Shown here: piece by piece, positions 10,201-19,790 of the stretch
Layout of the letters: each line of letters opens with the position of its first letter
Position numbering within the stretch: the first letter of the stretch is position 1
Source: Dama dama
Lineage: Eukaryota; Chordata; Mammalia; Artiodactyla; Cervidae
Direction of reading: 5' to 3'
DNA: 64,000 nucleotides
Assembly (NCBI RefSeq): GCF_033118175.1
Contig: NC_083710.1
Span: 43,555,501 to 43,619,500, forward strand
The notes under the pieces: generated by a model
Databases searched by the model: none
Seen by the model: only the letters and a program-made list of their open reading frames with translations
What the model was told of the DNA's origin: nothing
Translations under genes and position numbers: made by a program

Positions 10201-12105
10201 ATGGAGGTTTGTGACATTGTACAGGAAGCCGAGATCAATACCACCCCCAAGAAAAATAAACGCAAAAAGGCAAAATGGTTGTCTGGTGAGGCCTTACAAA
10301 TAGCTGAGAAAAGAAGAGAAGCAAAAGGCAAAGGAGAAAAGGAAAGATATACCCATTTGAATGCAGAGTTCCAAAGAATAGCAAAGAGAGATAAGAAAGC
10401 CTTCCTTATTGATCCATGCAAACAAATAGAAGAAAACAATAGAATGGGAAAGACTAGATATCTCTTCAAGAAAATTACAGATACCAAGGGAACATTTCAT
10501 GCAAAGATGGACACAATAAAGGACAGAAATGGTGAGGACCCAACAGAAGCAGAAGATATTAAGAAGAGGTAGCAAGGATACACAGAAGATCTCTACAAAA
10601 AAGATCTTCATGACCTAGATAACCATGATGGTGTGATCACTCACCTAGAGCCAGACATTCTGGAATATGAAGTCAAGTGGACCTTAGGAAGCATAACTAC
10701 CAACAAAGCTAGTGGAGGTGATGGAATTCCAGTTGAGCTATTTCAAATCCTAAAAGATGATGCTGTGAAACTACTGCACTCAATATGCCAGCAAATGTGG
10801 AAAACTCAGCAATGGCCACAGGACTGGAAAAGGTCAGTTTTCATTCCAATCCCAAAGAAAGGCAATGACAAAGAATGCTCAAACTGCTGCACAATTGCAC
10901 TCATTTCACACATTAGCAAAATAATGCTTAAAATTCTCCACCCAGGCTTCAACAGTACATGCACTGTGAACTTCCAGAAGTTAAAGCTGGATTTAGGAAA
11001 GGCAGAGGAACCAGAGATCAAATGGCCAACATCCACTGGATTATCAAAAAAGCAAGAGAGTTCCAGAAAAACATATTTTTCTGCTTTATTGACTCTGTCA
11101 AAGCCTTTGACTGTGTAGATCACAACAAACTGTGGAAAATTATTAGAGATGGAAATACCAGACCACCTGGCCTGCCTCCTGAGAAATCTGTATGCAGATC
11201 AGGAATCAGCAGTTAGAACTGGACATGGGACAACAGACTGATTCTAAATCAGGAAAGGAGTATGTCAAAGCTGTATATTGTCACCCTGCTTATTTGACTT
11301 ATATGCAGAGTACATCATGTGAAATGCTGGGCTGGATGAAGCACAAGCTGGAATCAAGATTGCTGGGAGAAATATCAATAACCTCAGATATGCAGAGGAC
11401 CCCACCCTTATGGCATAAAGCAAAGAAAAACTAAAGAACCTCTATGTGAAAGTGAAAAAGGAAAGTGACAATGTTGGTTTAAAGTTAAACGTTCAGAAAA
11501 CTAAGATCATGGCATCCAGTTCCATCACTTTATGACAAATACTTGGAGAAACAATGGAAACAATGAGAGATATTTTGAGGGGAGCTTCAAAATCAGTGCA
11601 GATGGTGACTGTAGCCATGAAAGTAAAAGATGCTTACTCCTTGGAAGAAAAGCTATGACCAACCTAGACAGTATACTAAAAAGCAGAAACATCACTTTGC
11701 CAACAAATGTCCATCTAGTCAAAGCTATGGTTTTTCCAATAGTCAAGTGTGGACATGACAGTTGGACTATAAAGAAAACTGAGTGCTGAAAAATTGATGC
11801 TTTTGGAACTGTGGTGTTGGAGAAGACTCTTGAGAGTCCCTTGGACTGCAAGGAGATCCAACCTGTCAGTCCTAAAGGAAATCAGTCTTGAATATTCATT
11901 GGAAGGACAGATGCTGAAGCTGAAACTCCAATACTTTGGCCTCCTGATGTGAAGAACCATCGCATCGGAAAAGACCCTAATGCTGGGAAAGATTGAAGGC
12001 AGGAGGAGAAGGGGACAACAGAGGATGAGATGGTTGGATGGCATCATCACCACGATGGACATGAGTTTGAGTAGGCCCTGGGAGTTGGTGATGGACAGGG
12101 AGGCC
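10201..12105 (+). pseudogene. BovB ORF2 linker, reverse transcriptase and C-terminal domains, disrupted
   Basis: The lysine-rich linker is open at 10201-10572 (123 codons, ending in a stop within DIKKR). The RT fingers region is open at 10633-11118, with ASGGDGIPVELF and WKRSVFIPIPKKG. The frame then shifts, and the palm motif FIDSVKAFDCVDH appears in another frame (10959-11216). After further shifts the catalytic box reads YAED at 11389-11400 in place of YADD, so the first of the paired aspartates is replaced, and a stop follows four codons later. Downstream conserved blocks (ISADGDCSHESKR at 11590-11630, then the QYFG region near 11925) are still visible. Together with the endonuclease upstream it once made a protein of about a thousand residues. 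It is now dead through at least three frameshifts and several stops. Confidence 0.87.
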
Positions 12106-12169
12106 TGGCGTGCTGCAGTCCCTGGGGTCTCAAAGAGTAGGACACAACTGAGGGACTAAACTGAACTGA

Positions 12170-12247
12170 GATGTTTTTGTGGAAGTCTCTTGCTTTTTCG
12201 ATGATCCAGAGGATGTTGGCAATTTGACTCTGGTTCCTCTGCCTTCT
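12170..12247 (-). mobile_element. Older BovB fragment, antisense, right half
   Basis: After the second TSD copy the sequence continues as antisense BovB RT (CTCTTGCTTTTTCGATGATC, GAGGATGTTGGCAATTTG, GGTTCCTCTGCC). This is the region coding GRGTRDQ.ANI and KAREF on the minus strand. With 7458-7537 it forms the pre-insertion target, a BovB whose 3' tail is joined directly to an internal RT segment. Confidence 0.8.
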
Positions 12248-12296
12248 AATTTTAATACTGTATATAAAGGATAATATTGTTCCGATTCAGGATGTA

Positions 12297-12405
12297 CATG
12301 CTAGGTTGCTTCACTCATGTCATACTTTGAGCAACTATATGGACTGAAACCTGCAAAGTTCTTCTGTACATGAGATCTCCAGGCAAAAAAACTAAAGTGA
12401 TTTTT
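12297..12405 (-). mobile_element. Degenerate Bov-A-type SINE, antisense
   Basis: The recognisable order is CATGCTAGGTTGCTTCA, then ATGGACTGAAACCTGC, then GAGATCTCCAGGCAA, then AAAGTG, all with many substitutions. It is an old copy with approximate ends. Confidence 0.6.
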
Positions 12406-14597
12406 CGTTTCAGGATATTATCTTTTAAAATAATTAAATGATATGGACAAATCAGTTACTAGCAATATGATAGCATAATTATTTGGCCTGAAGATTCTTC
12501 ATAATAATCAATATATAATGTTTTAATTTTAAACAATTAATGAGAATTTAGGCCAATGTGCTCAAAAGGCACTCATGCCAAAGTGAAAAACAGTTTGTTT
12601 TGCCAATTTCAAGAAAGACAAATCCAGTTAAGGGCAATAATAAAGTCTTTTTTTAGAGGAAAAGCTCATCTCCGTTTGTACAATTTCTATTATATAGCAT
12701 ATAGCCTGATACAACATTTATTACAAGAATAAAGAATAATCCTCAAGGATAGAGTGAGACTGATTAAATTCACACATATAAATATGAAAATTACCATTTC
12801 TTCATCAAACAAATCTATAATATTAATTACACTGGGTATTATATTAAATAAATGGGTAGGGACAATGTGAATATTTTAATAAATTTGAATAAATATATAT
12901 CAATTTTGCTCCAGTGAATGCATGTTTGAGAAAATATGCACTATTTTCCATTTTAATAATGTTTTAAAGAATAACACTGCAGTATGAACTATTAGTTAGG
13001 CCACTGAAATATTTATCATAATTTTATCCCATTGCCATGTTATATTCAGTCAATTTTAGTCAAAATAAAGTGCTTTATTTGAAATAAGTGTACTTAGTCC
13101 TATGTCTGAAAAACAAATTTAAAACATATATACAGTTTATAATTTTTTTCAATAATAACTAATCCACTGCAAAGTCTCACACATCTGTAATTTTAAAGAG
13201 GTAATGATTAATCATGGTCTCACACGAGAAAAGCAAAAAGTGATTTTTTTTTTACTAATTGAAAGAGAATACTCTGATTTTCCCTTGTTTGTCCTTCCTC
13301 TATACTTTCCCACCCTCTTCCTACTTCATGTCCATAACCTAACAATATTTTACCAGTTATGAACTTGATTTATTTTGAAGTTCTGTTTTGCTAGTGGAAT
13401 TTAGGTAATGATGTGTTATGAGAATGATCAAATTAATTTTCCTAAGTAAGCCAATAATGTAGCCTAATCATGTAGTTTGGCATATTTCATTTTTAAAATG
13501 CATCTGTCTTCAATTGGTAAGCTTACACAATCAGCCCAAGTCTGGACACCTTCCCTATTCATGAGCACATGTCAATAAATATTCATTACTAATTTAAAAA
13601 ATAAATAAAAGTTTTGCCAAAATTTGAATCCAATACTTTCTAACCCTTAAACAATATTTATATTATACATTTGAATAAAAGTCCTATAAAATCCTAGTAT
13701 GTAGTATCATAATGACATGAGAATTGTTTCAAATCTCATTTTCAGCAAGGCAAGACTGATTTTCATGCTATTCTAGAAATAGTGAAATCATTTTAGATCA
13801 AAATAATTTTAGAACTAATTTAAAAACCTTGTTCAATATTTGTTACATTTCTCTATTTAAGTTTAGAAAAGGCTATTTTGCATCTTGAAACTTTGATTTC
13901 ATATTTATAAGATGAAAAGTCAAAGCTTTTGTGATGAATCAGTAGTGAAATGACAGTGCACCTCTTAAAGTGGATCATATAACATAATTATATTTAAACA
14001 TAACAAGTAAACCTCACTATGTACACAACTCTTATTTTGTGTACCACATTCCCATAACAGCATAAAGAAGTAGAAGAGTCCTTGATCTCAAGGACTTGAC
14101 AATTGAGTTGAGGAGGCTTCACACATACACAAAAGAATTTAATAATACATAGACTGACAAAGCAACATCTAAGCAAATGCGCATTATAAGAGCCCTTGTA
14201 ATCTAGGTGTTAGCTCCTCAGATGAAAAATTGAAATGCAAATATGTTAATTTACAGAAAATTAAAGTATAGGAATGATTCTTTTCAAGTTACATAGCATG
14301 TTGTTGTCAGATGATGAGTAGGTGGCCCTGAAATGCAAGCTGGTAGTGACGTATTTAAACCAGGTTCACTGAGATAATTTCTCAAAATACCCAGTGAGCA
14401 TGTGCCCACCTTCCCTTCTCCATGTTAGAGGAGCAAACACTCTTGACCAAGGAACAACTGCTTTATTTACAGTGAGAATTAAAAGTTAAATACAAACACC
14501 TGACTGTGTGTTCAGCTTGTGAGGCCTTTGAAAAAGCAATTCTAAGAGAAAGAGACATTATAAAGACACAGCCACATGAGGAATGGTTTTTAACTGA
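12406..14597. other. AT-rich unique intergenic DNA
   Basis: No gene or repeat was recognised in about 2.2 kb. A small perfect hairpin (AGTCCTTGA-TC-TCAAGGACT) lies at 14077-14096, with no T-run after it. Confidence 0.55.
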
Positions 14598-14645
14598 CAG
14601 TTATTGAAGGCCTCCTATGCAATAGATACTACACACATAATATCT

Positions 14646-14802
14646 CTTAAGTGTACTCGCTCAATTGTGTCTGACTCTTTGCCATCCTATTGACTGTATA
14701 TAGCCATCAGGCTGCTCCGTCCACGGGATTTTCCAGGCAAGAATACTGGAGTGAGTTGCCATTTCCTACTTCAAAATGTATACATACATTTCATGTATGT
14801 AT
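14646..14802 (-). mobile_element. Bov-A-type SINE with palindromic tail, in MIR
   Basis: The body matches antisense Bov-A (CGCTCAATTGTGTCTGACTC, GGATTTTCCAGGCAAGAATA, GAGTTGCCATTTCC). Beyond the body the insert ends in an alternating A/T/C/G segment that belongs to a perfect 13-bp inverted repeat. The flanks ACACATAATATCT (14633-14645) and ACACATAAAATCT (14803-14815) match in 12 of 13 positions and form the TSD. Confidence 0.78.
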
Positions 14803-14805
14803 ACA
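14777..14805. repeat. Perfect inverted repeat, 13-bp arms, 3-bp spacer
   Basis: TGTATACATACAT at 14777-14789 is the exact reverse complement of 14793-14805, with TTC between. It overlaps the outer end of the SINE insert and is made of alternating purine/pyrimidine steps. Confidence 0.9.
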
Positions 14806-15089
14806 CATAAAATCTATAATCTCAGGATAATTCTGCAAGGTTGGTCTGATCCTTCGTTTACAGATAATGAAGCAGGGGTTCACTGAGCCTAAGTAACATA
14901 CACATTCAGGAAATGGCTGAACCTTGATTGATACATATGTATGTCTGTTTACCTCCTCTGACTCTAGACCTGTGCTTGTTTTTATACTGCCTCCCTAAGT
15001 AAAGCACTCCAACTAGTTCATTTTTATCCTGTGATCCTGCTTCATTTTCTTTATAGTGACTACAATCTGAAATTTTACAGTGTATTCGT

Positions 15090-15225
15090 TCACAGCTTTA
15101 TAGTCTTATCCACTAGAATGCAAATTCCTTGAGGTCAATACCTTCTGTACAATTAGAATTTAGAACACAGAGTTTACTCCGTGCATATTGGTTAGCTGAC
15201 TGTCTAAATAAACAATTTGAACGAA
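15090..15225 (+). mobile_element. Possible L2 3' end relic
   Basis: The order AGAATGCAAATTCCTTGAGG, then TAGAACACAGAG, then AAATAAACAATTTGAACGAA resembles the L2 3' terminus (…CTCCTTGAGGGC…, …AATAAATATTTGTTGAATGA). It is strongly diverged, and this is recognition from memory only. Confidence 0.4.
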
Positions 15226-15551
15226 TCAAATCTCATGTCCCTTTCATTATATGGCTTGCAGTTCTTTCAGATGGCTTCTTGAAATAGCATTTATTTACTT
15301 CTTTAACTAAGGGGAATTAAAATTCTAATTCTGAGTCTCCATATAAACATATCATACTTTTGAGTACTATTTTGTAAAGCAGGCATAGCAAGTAAATTAC
15401 ATATACCTCAGATGGCAAATAAGGGGAAAAACGAGTCTAGTAACACATGGACTGGCATGCTGCAGATGATGTATGGAAGATCCATATTTGAATCATGTAC
15501 TGCTGCATTCAGGGGCAGAATCCTTGTCCATGATATATGTGCAGGTCAAAT

Positions 15552-15612
15552 TGCTTCAACTATGTCCAACTCTTTGCTAGTTCTCTGCCACTAGCACCAC
15601 CTGGGAATCCCT
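15552..15612 (-). mobile_element. Remnant of a Bov-tA-type SINE, internally deleted
   Basis: TTGCTTCAACTATGTCCAAC followed soon by AGCACCACCTGGGAATCCC looks like the two ends of an antisense Bov-tA with the middle lost. It is short and uncertain. Confidence 0.4.
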
Positions 15613-16604
15613 TATCCACAGCAGATCCATCCTATTTTAACTCTCTATGAACACTGCTCTTTCACTCTCGGCATTACAATTCTTCCAGGGAAGGAATTTT
15701 CATGTGTCTTGATCTTCTGTGCCTAATACGACATGTTAACTAATTAAGTATCTATCAAAGAATATAAGTGAAGCTACAAATTCTCCAAAAGCTCTTCACA
15801 ATAATGAATAATGTCTCCTGTTTGACTAAAACGCAAAAATGTGTAAGACGTATGCAAGATAATATCTTCTTCCATTTGGGTCTCCTTTGAATTGTGACTT
15901 CAGCCCAATCTCTAGAATATTTAATTTTCCAGTTAAAATCATATTACTGATCTTTGTGTGATCTTTTTCCCTACTCGGAGACTCTAGTTCCCTATTAATA
16001 TTTTGCCTTTGGGCTGAAACTTTATTAGAATTTTGCATCTACGATATAATACTGAGTAAAAGTATAGTACCCAGATGTAGTAATGTAGATCAAATCAGTC
16101 TATCTCTTAATTAGATAGACACAATTTTATCTAAGCAAAAACCACACAAAATAATTGTGATGATTTTTTTTTCTGCCATTATCCATAGAAAATGGCAAAG
16201 GAAAATCTTTTTTTACATTCATAATGCAGGTGGTTTCCTGTGTCTTAAAACTTCAAAACACTGTCAGATTTGGGAAATATTCCTCAACAAACTGCAAATG
16301 ATAAAACTGCTCTCCCTTCCATAATTAATCATTACTTTTGTTCCATATGGTAAGAGAAAGAACACTTTACATGAGTTTATGCATTGCCAGATGATGTTTC
16401 CTTCTGATAGGGTAACTGCCAGAACTTCACCCATCAAACACCTGGATCATACTGAAAAATGCAGTCACTGAGGGAGGCAATACAATGTACTTGTTTTGCT
16501 GGATAGAGCTAATTAAAAGTCAAGGTGTTCAATTTGGAACATCACAGAGAGAAATGCTTTATACCCTGTAATCCAAGTTTTATTTATTTACTTTTTTGAA
16601 TCAA
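15613..16604. other. AT-rich DNA without recognised feature
   Basis: No gene or clear repeat was seen. The minus frame at 15826-16038 (70 codons) has no family resemblance. Confidence 0.5.
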
Positions 16605-16616
16605 GTTAGAGAACAT

Positions 16617-16887
16617 GCTGCTGCTGCTGCTAAGCCACTTCAGTCGTGTCCGACTCTGTGCGACCCCATAGACCCCATCAGGCTCCCCCGTCCCTGGGAT
16701 TCTCCAGGCAAGAACACTGGAGTGGGTTGCCATTTCCTTCTCCAATGCATGAAAGTGAAAAGTGAAAGGGAAGTCTCTCAGTCGTGTCCGACTCTCAGCG
16801 ACCCCATGAATTGCAGACTGCCAGGCTCCTCCATCCATGGGATTTTCCAGGCAAGAGTATTGGAGTGGGGTGCCATTGCCTTCTCCG
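16617..16887 (-). mobile_element. Bov-A2 dimeric SINE with (AGC)n tail and perfect TSD
   Basis: Two Bov-A units lie in tandem, separated by the linker GAAAGTGAAAAGTGAAAG. Read on the minus strand, the element ends in an (AGC)n run (plus-strand (CTG)n at 16617-16631). GTTAGAGAACAT is repeated exactly at 16605-16616 and 16888-16899. Frames of about 100 codons on both strands are by-products of the SINE dimer. Confidence 0.95.
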
Positions 16888-17357
16888 GTTAGAGAACATA
16901 ACATAGCATAATTAAAATATAGCAGAAAAGTCTGAGTTCATTCTGCTTAAAATTAAACCAATTGATTAATTCAATGTAAAAAAAGTGGACAAAATTATTT
17001 ATTGACTATATTATAGTTTACTATTCTATGAATTACAAGAGCATTCTGATTGTCAATCTTTTCAATTTATTTATTCCTTAAGTAGCCTTTTATGACATTT
17101 TTTTCTTAATTTTCAACTCCATGACTTTTAATACTATAGATAAAGTATGTATCTGTTTCTGTGCTTTTATAATAGGGAAGAATAAACCTGACTCCATAAT
17201 GGATATGTTCTCTTTACTTTAAATTTCACATTCTATTGCTTTTGTGACATGTTATTCACTAAAAGAATATTTTCAATAGCTTAAAGTATACACCATGGTC
17301 CATCTCTGGGAACACTGCCTCCATGCCTAAGCATTAAACTAAAATATCTTTTTTGGG

Positions 17358-17710
17358 GGGCTTCCCTGGTAGTTCAGCTGGTAAGGAATCTGCCTGCAAA
17401 AAAAAAAAAAAAAGGAATCTGCCTGAAATGCAGGAGACCCCGGTTCATTTCCTTGGTCAGGATAATCCCCTGGAGAAGGAATAGGCTACCCACTCCTTTA
17501 TTCTTGGGCTTGGCTCAGATGGTAAAGAATCCGCCTGCAATGCAGGAGATCTGGGTTCTATCCCTGGGTTAGGAAGATCCCATGGAGAAAGGCATGGCAA
17601 TCCGCTTCGATATTCTTGCCTGGAGAATCCCCATGGACAGAGGTGTCTGGTGGGCTATGGTCCTCAGTGTCACAAAGAGTTGGACACGACTGAGTGACTA
17701 AGCACAACAC
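17358..17710 (+). mobile_element. Bov-tA tandem (dimer) with internal A-run
   Basis: A first Bov-tA head and body (from GGGCTTCCCTGGTAGTTCAG) runs into a second head at about 17507 (GGGCTTGGCTCAGATGG) and a full body and BovB-like tail (AGAGTTGGACACGACTGAG). Within the first unit an A17 run at 17398-17414 is bracketed by direct copies of GGAATCTGCCTG (17385-17396 and 17415-17426). No clear TSD was seen. Confidence 0.85.
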
Positions 17711-17799
17711 ATTTTTAAAAAATGTCTCACAGGAGACATCCTGGTCAGACCCATCTGTAGGAAAAGAAGAAATTAACACATCCTCTCTAGAGTCTGGAA

Positions 17800-18033
17800 A
17801 TATTTGCTACAACTTATCTTTTTTACTTTACCTCCTCAGCTCCCTGTCTTTGTTCTATAAAAGAAACCACCATCCAAACCCAGAAAAGATGGTTATTTGG
17901 GACACTAGTCCAGCATGCTCTAAGTCTGCTGGCTTTCTGAATAAAGTTGTTAGTCCTTGCCCCAACATCTCATCTCTCAATTAATCAATTGGACTGTCCT
18001 GTGGGGAGCAGTATGAGGGTGAACTTGGTAACA
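17800..18033 (+). mobile_element. Probable endogenous-retrovirus LTR remnant
   Basis: It looks like the promoter-proximal part of an ERV LTR: a TATA box (TATAAAAG, 17856-17863), then GGGACACTAGTCCAGCATGC, a poly(A) signal AATAAAG at 17940-17946, a C-rich U5-like stretch (CTTGCCCCAACATCTCATC) and a terminal segment AACTTGGTAACA. The 77-bp spacing from TATA box to poly(A) signal is reasonable for an R region. No gag, pol or env sequence is next to it, so this would be a solo or truncated LTR. The left boundary is unclear. Based on general LTR layout and memory; class uncertain. Confidence 0.5.
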
Positions 18034-18221
18034 CTTTGTACATGCAAAGAATAAAATTTTTTCAACCCTCTACTCCAGGAACCAATTTTAGTCCCATGAG
18101 GGCTATATCTCCTATTGAAAATGGATGCTGTAGACAAAGCTCACAGTTTCAAATTGTAGAAAATACATTTTAATTTTGGTGAGGTATTTGCCAGTTTATA
18201 TAGTTTAAACTGTTCTCACAG

Positions 18222-18242
18222 TTTTTTTTTTTTTTTTTTTTT
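18222..18242. repeat. T21 homopolymer followed by A-rich tract
   Basis: Twenty-one T residues, then an A/G-rich stretch to about 18300. It could be the tail of an unrecognised antisense retroposon, but no body is visible. Confidence 0.8.
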
Positions 18243-19606
18243 ACAGAAAAAAATAAATGAAAGAAATGAGAGAAATGAAGAAAAACAGAGAATCAATTAT
18301 TGAAACCAACTTTAAAGCAATGTTCCAGGAAACCAAGATATTTCTGAATGAAGATTTCAGCTATAATTAAAAATAAAGAGTTTTAAACTAGAACTATTCA
18401 AAAAGAGGTCCCTTCCTGCACATTCAAATTTTGCAAACTACTGTAGAGGTGGAGGAAGAAAAGAAAAAAAAAGAGAGAGAAAGTTAATTATGAGTATATC
18501 TATGTATCAGAAACTTTGTTTATAGGTAGAAACACAAAGAAGATTAACTGGAATTTTGACTTTAGTTACTGTAGTGTTAGACATTATCCAATTTTTATTA
18601 TAATTTATATGAAAAAATTGTGAAAGACTTTGAAATTTGCTTAGTGTCCTAACTCTCATCCATCTGCATTACTCCCATTTCATTTTTACCTCATTGTCTA
18701 TGTTTTGTTTTGTTTTTTAACGGTTTTGTACAAATAGAATTTAAACTGTAGAAAAACGATTATGCGTAGCATGGGTTAATTTCAACTGTTTTGGCTTGAC
18801 CATGCACAGATTCCCATGACTACTGATCCAATGGTACAGAATTGATTAACTAAACAGAAATCCTAACTAAATCCTATAATCATGAGTCTATATGAGTTTT
18901 GGAGTTAGCTATACCCAGCTGTTATCATTGTTAAGAAATAAAATTGGATTTATGCTTTGCATCTAGTTTTGATGAAGCTGTGGTGAGGCTTCAAAGGTTA
19001 ATTCTGGTCATGCAGCAAGGATGTGCCTTTGTGAACCACAAACCTCTCATTATGAATGGACCGTGGGCTTACTGGCATAGAAGTATTTGCATATACCCCT
19101 GTGGTGGTCCTAGAGATCAAGATTGTTTTGTGCAAACTGCCCAGGAATGGGAGGAAAAATGCTTAATCCCTTTTCAATGCAAATCCTTCTGCTGCTGCTC
19201 TTCTGTGTATTCTGTCTGTGGGGAAGATGTTCTTGCAAGTCCTTTAGGCAATGGGCCACTTAACCGGAGATTAATGTGTAATTAGTACAGATAGTAAAAT
19301 ATAATTCCAGTCCATAAAAGCGCAGATTGTGTTCACTAGAATACAGTTGATTCTGCCCTTAGGATATTGACCTGTTTTGTCAAGTTTTCATTCATTTGTA
19401 AATTTATTTCAGCATTCCTTATCTTACTTTAATGTGTGAAATTTGGGGTTCTCCTTTGGACCACATGTAATAAGTTTCCAATTCCTTCCTTAATGAATGC
19501 ATTAAATAAGATCTTTGACATGTTTTCATTTTATACCTGGATGAGAGTAATAATTATATCCTAATTTAAATCTCATTCTTTATGAACTTAAATATGGTGT
19601 AGTAAC
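18243..19606. other. Unique DNA with one unexplained open frame
   Basis: No repeat was recognised. An open frame on the plus strand (18944-19285) runs 113 codons but opens at a TTG; its first ATG is near codon 24. The translation has a cluster of cysteines (CKSFCCCSSVYSVCGE). I recognise no family, and nothing nearby (splice sites, neighbouring exons) supports a gene. Confidence 0.45.
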
Positions 19607-19790
19607 ATGGCATAGTCATTAGAATCAAAGGCACTAGTGAGATCATATGGATTAGAATCCAGAAGGGTGCCAACTATGTGACTTTAGCTGAGTTATTTAT
19701 ATCCTTCAAGTATACATTTCAGTAACAGAGAAAGGGGGTACATAATATAACTTCCTTATCATTTTTAAAATCAATATGCCTTTTTTTACT
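19607..19790 (-). mobile_element. MIR SINE relic, antisense
   Basis: Antisense MIR layout: ACATGGCATAGTCATTAGAA, then ATTAGAATCC, then TATGTGACTTTAGCTGAGTT, then CAGTAACAGAGAAAGGGGG and TAATATAACTTCC. Diverged, with approximate boundaries. Confidence 0.55.

Larger units (their letters stand above)
7538..12169 (+). mobile_element. Nearly complete BovB-type LINE, 4.63 kb, with 9-bp TSD
   Basis: The element has a GC-richer leader (7538 to about 9170), the ORF2 endonuclease and RT regions in order, and the BovB 3' tail (GGGACTAAACTGAACTGA). GATGTTTTT is repeated at 7529-7537 and 12170-12178, so leader and ORF2 were inserted together as one unit. All coding parts are broken by stops and frameshifts, so it is inactive. 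The target was an older antisense BovB. The other BovB copies in the window are shorter, 5'-truncated or decayed pieces. Confidence 0.85.
14598..14925 (+). mobile_element. MIR SINE split by a Bov-A insertion
   Basis: Left part at 14598-14645 (TTATTGAAGGCCTCCTATGC, the usual MIR opening). Right part at 14803-14925 (TCTGCAAGG, then TTTACAGATAATGAAGCAGG, then AAGTAACATACACATTCAGG). The pieces become continuous when the SINE at 14646-14802 and one TSD copy are removed. Confidence 0.7.

Noticed and set aside
14077..14096. Hairpin AGTCCTTGA-TC-TCAAGGACT as a terminator or small RNA
   Set aside because: No T-run, no gene upstream and short arms; terminators of this type do not apply to this kind of genome.
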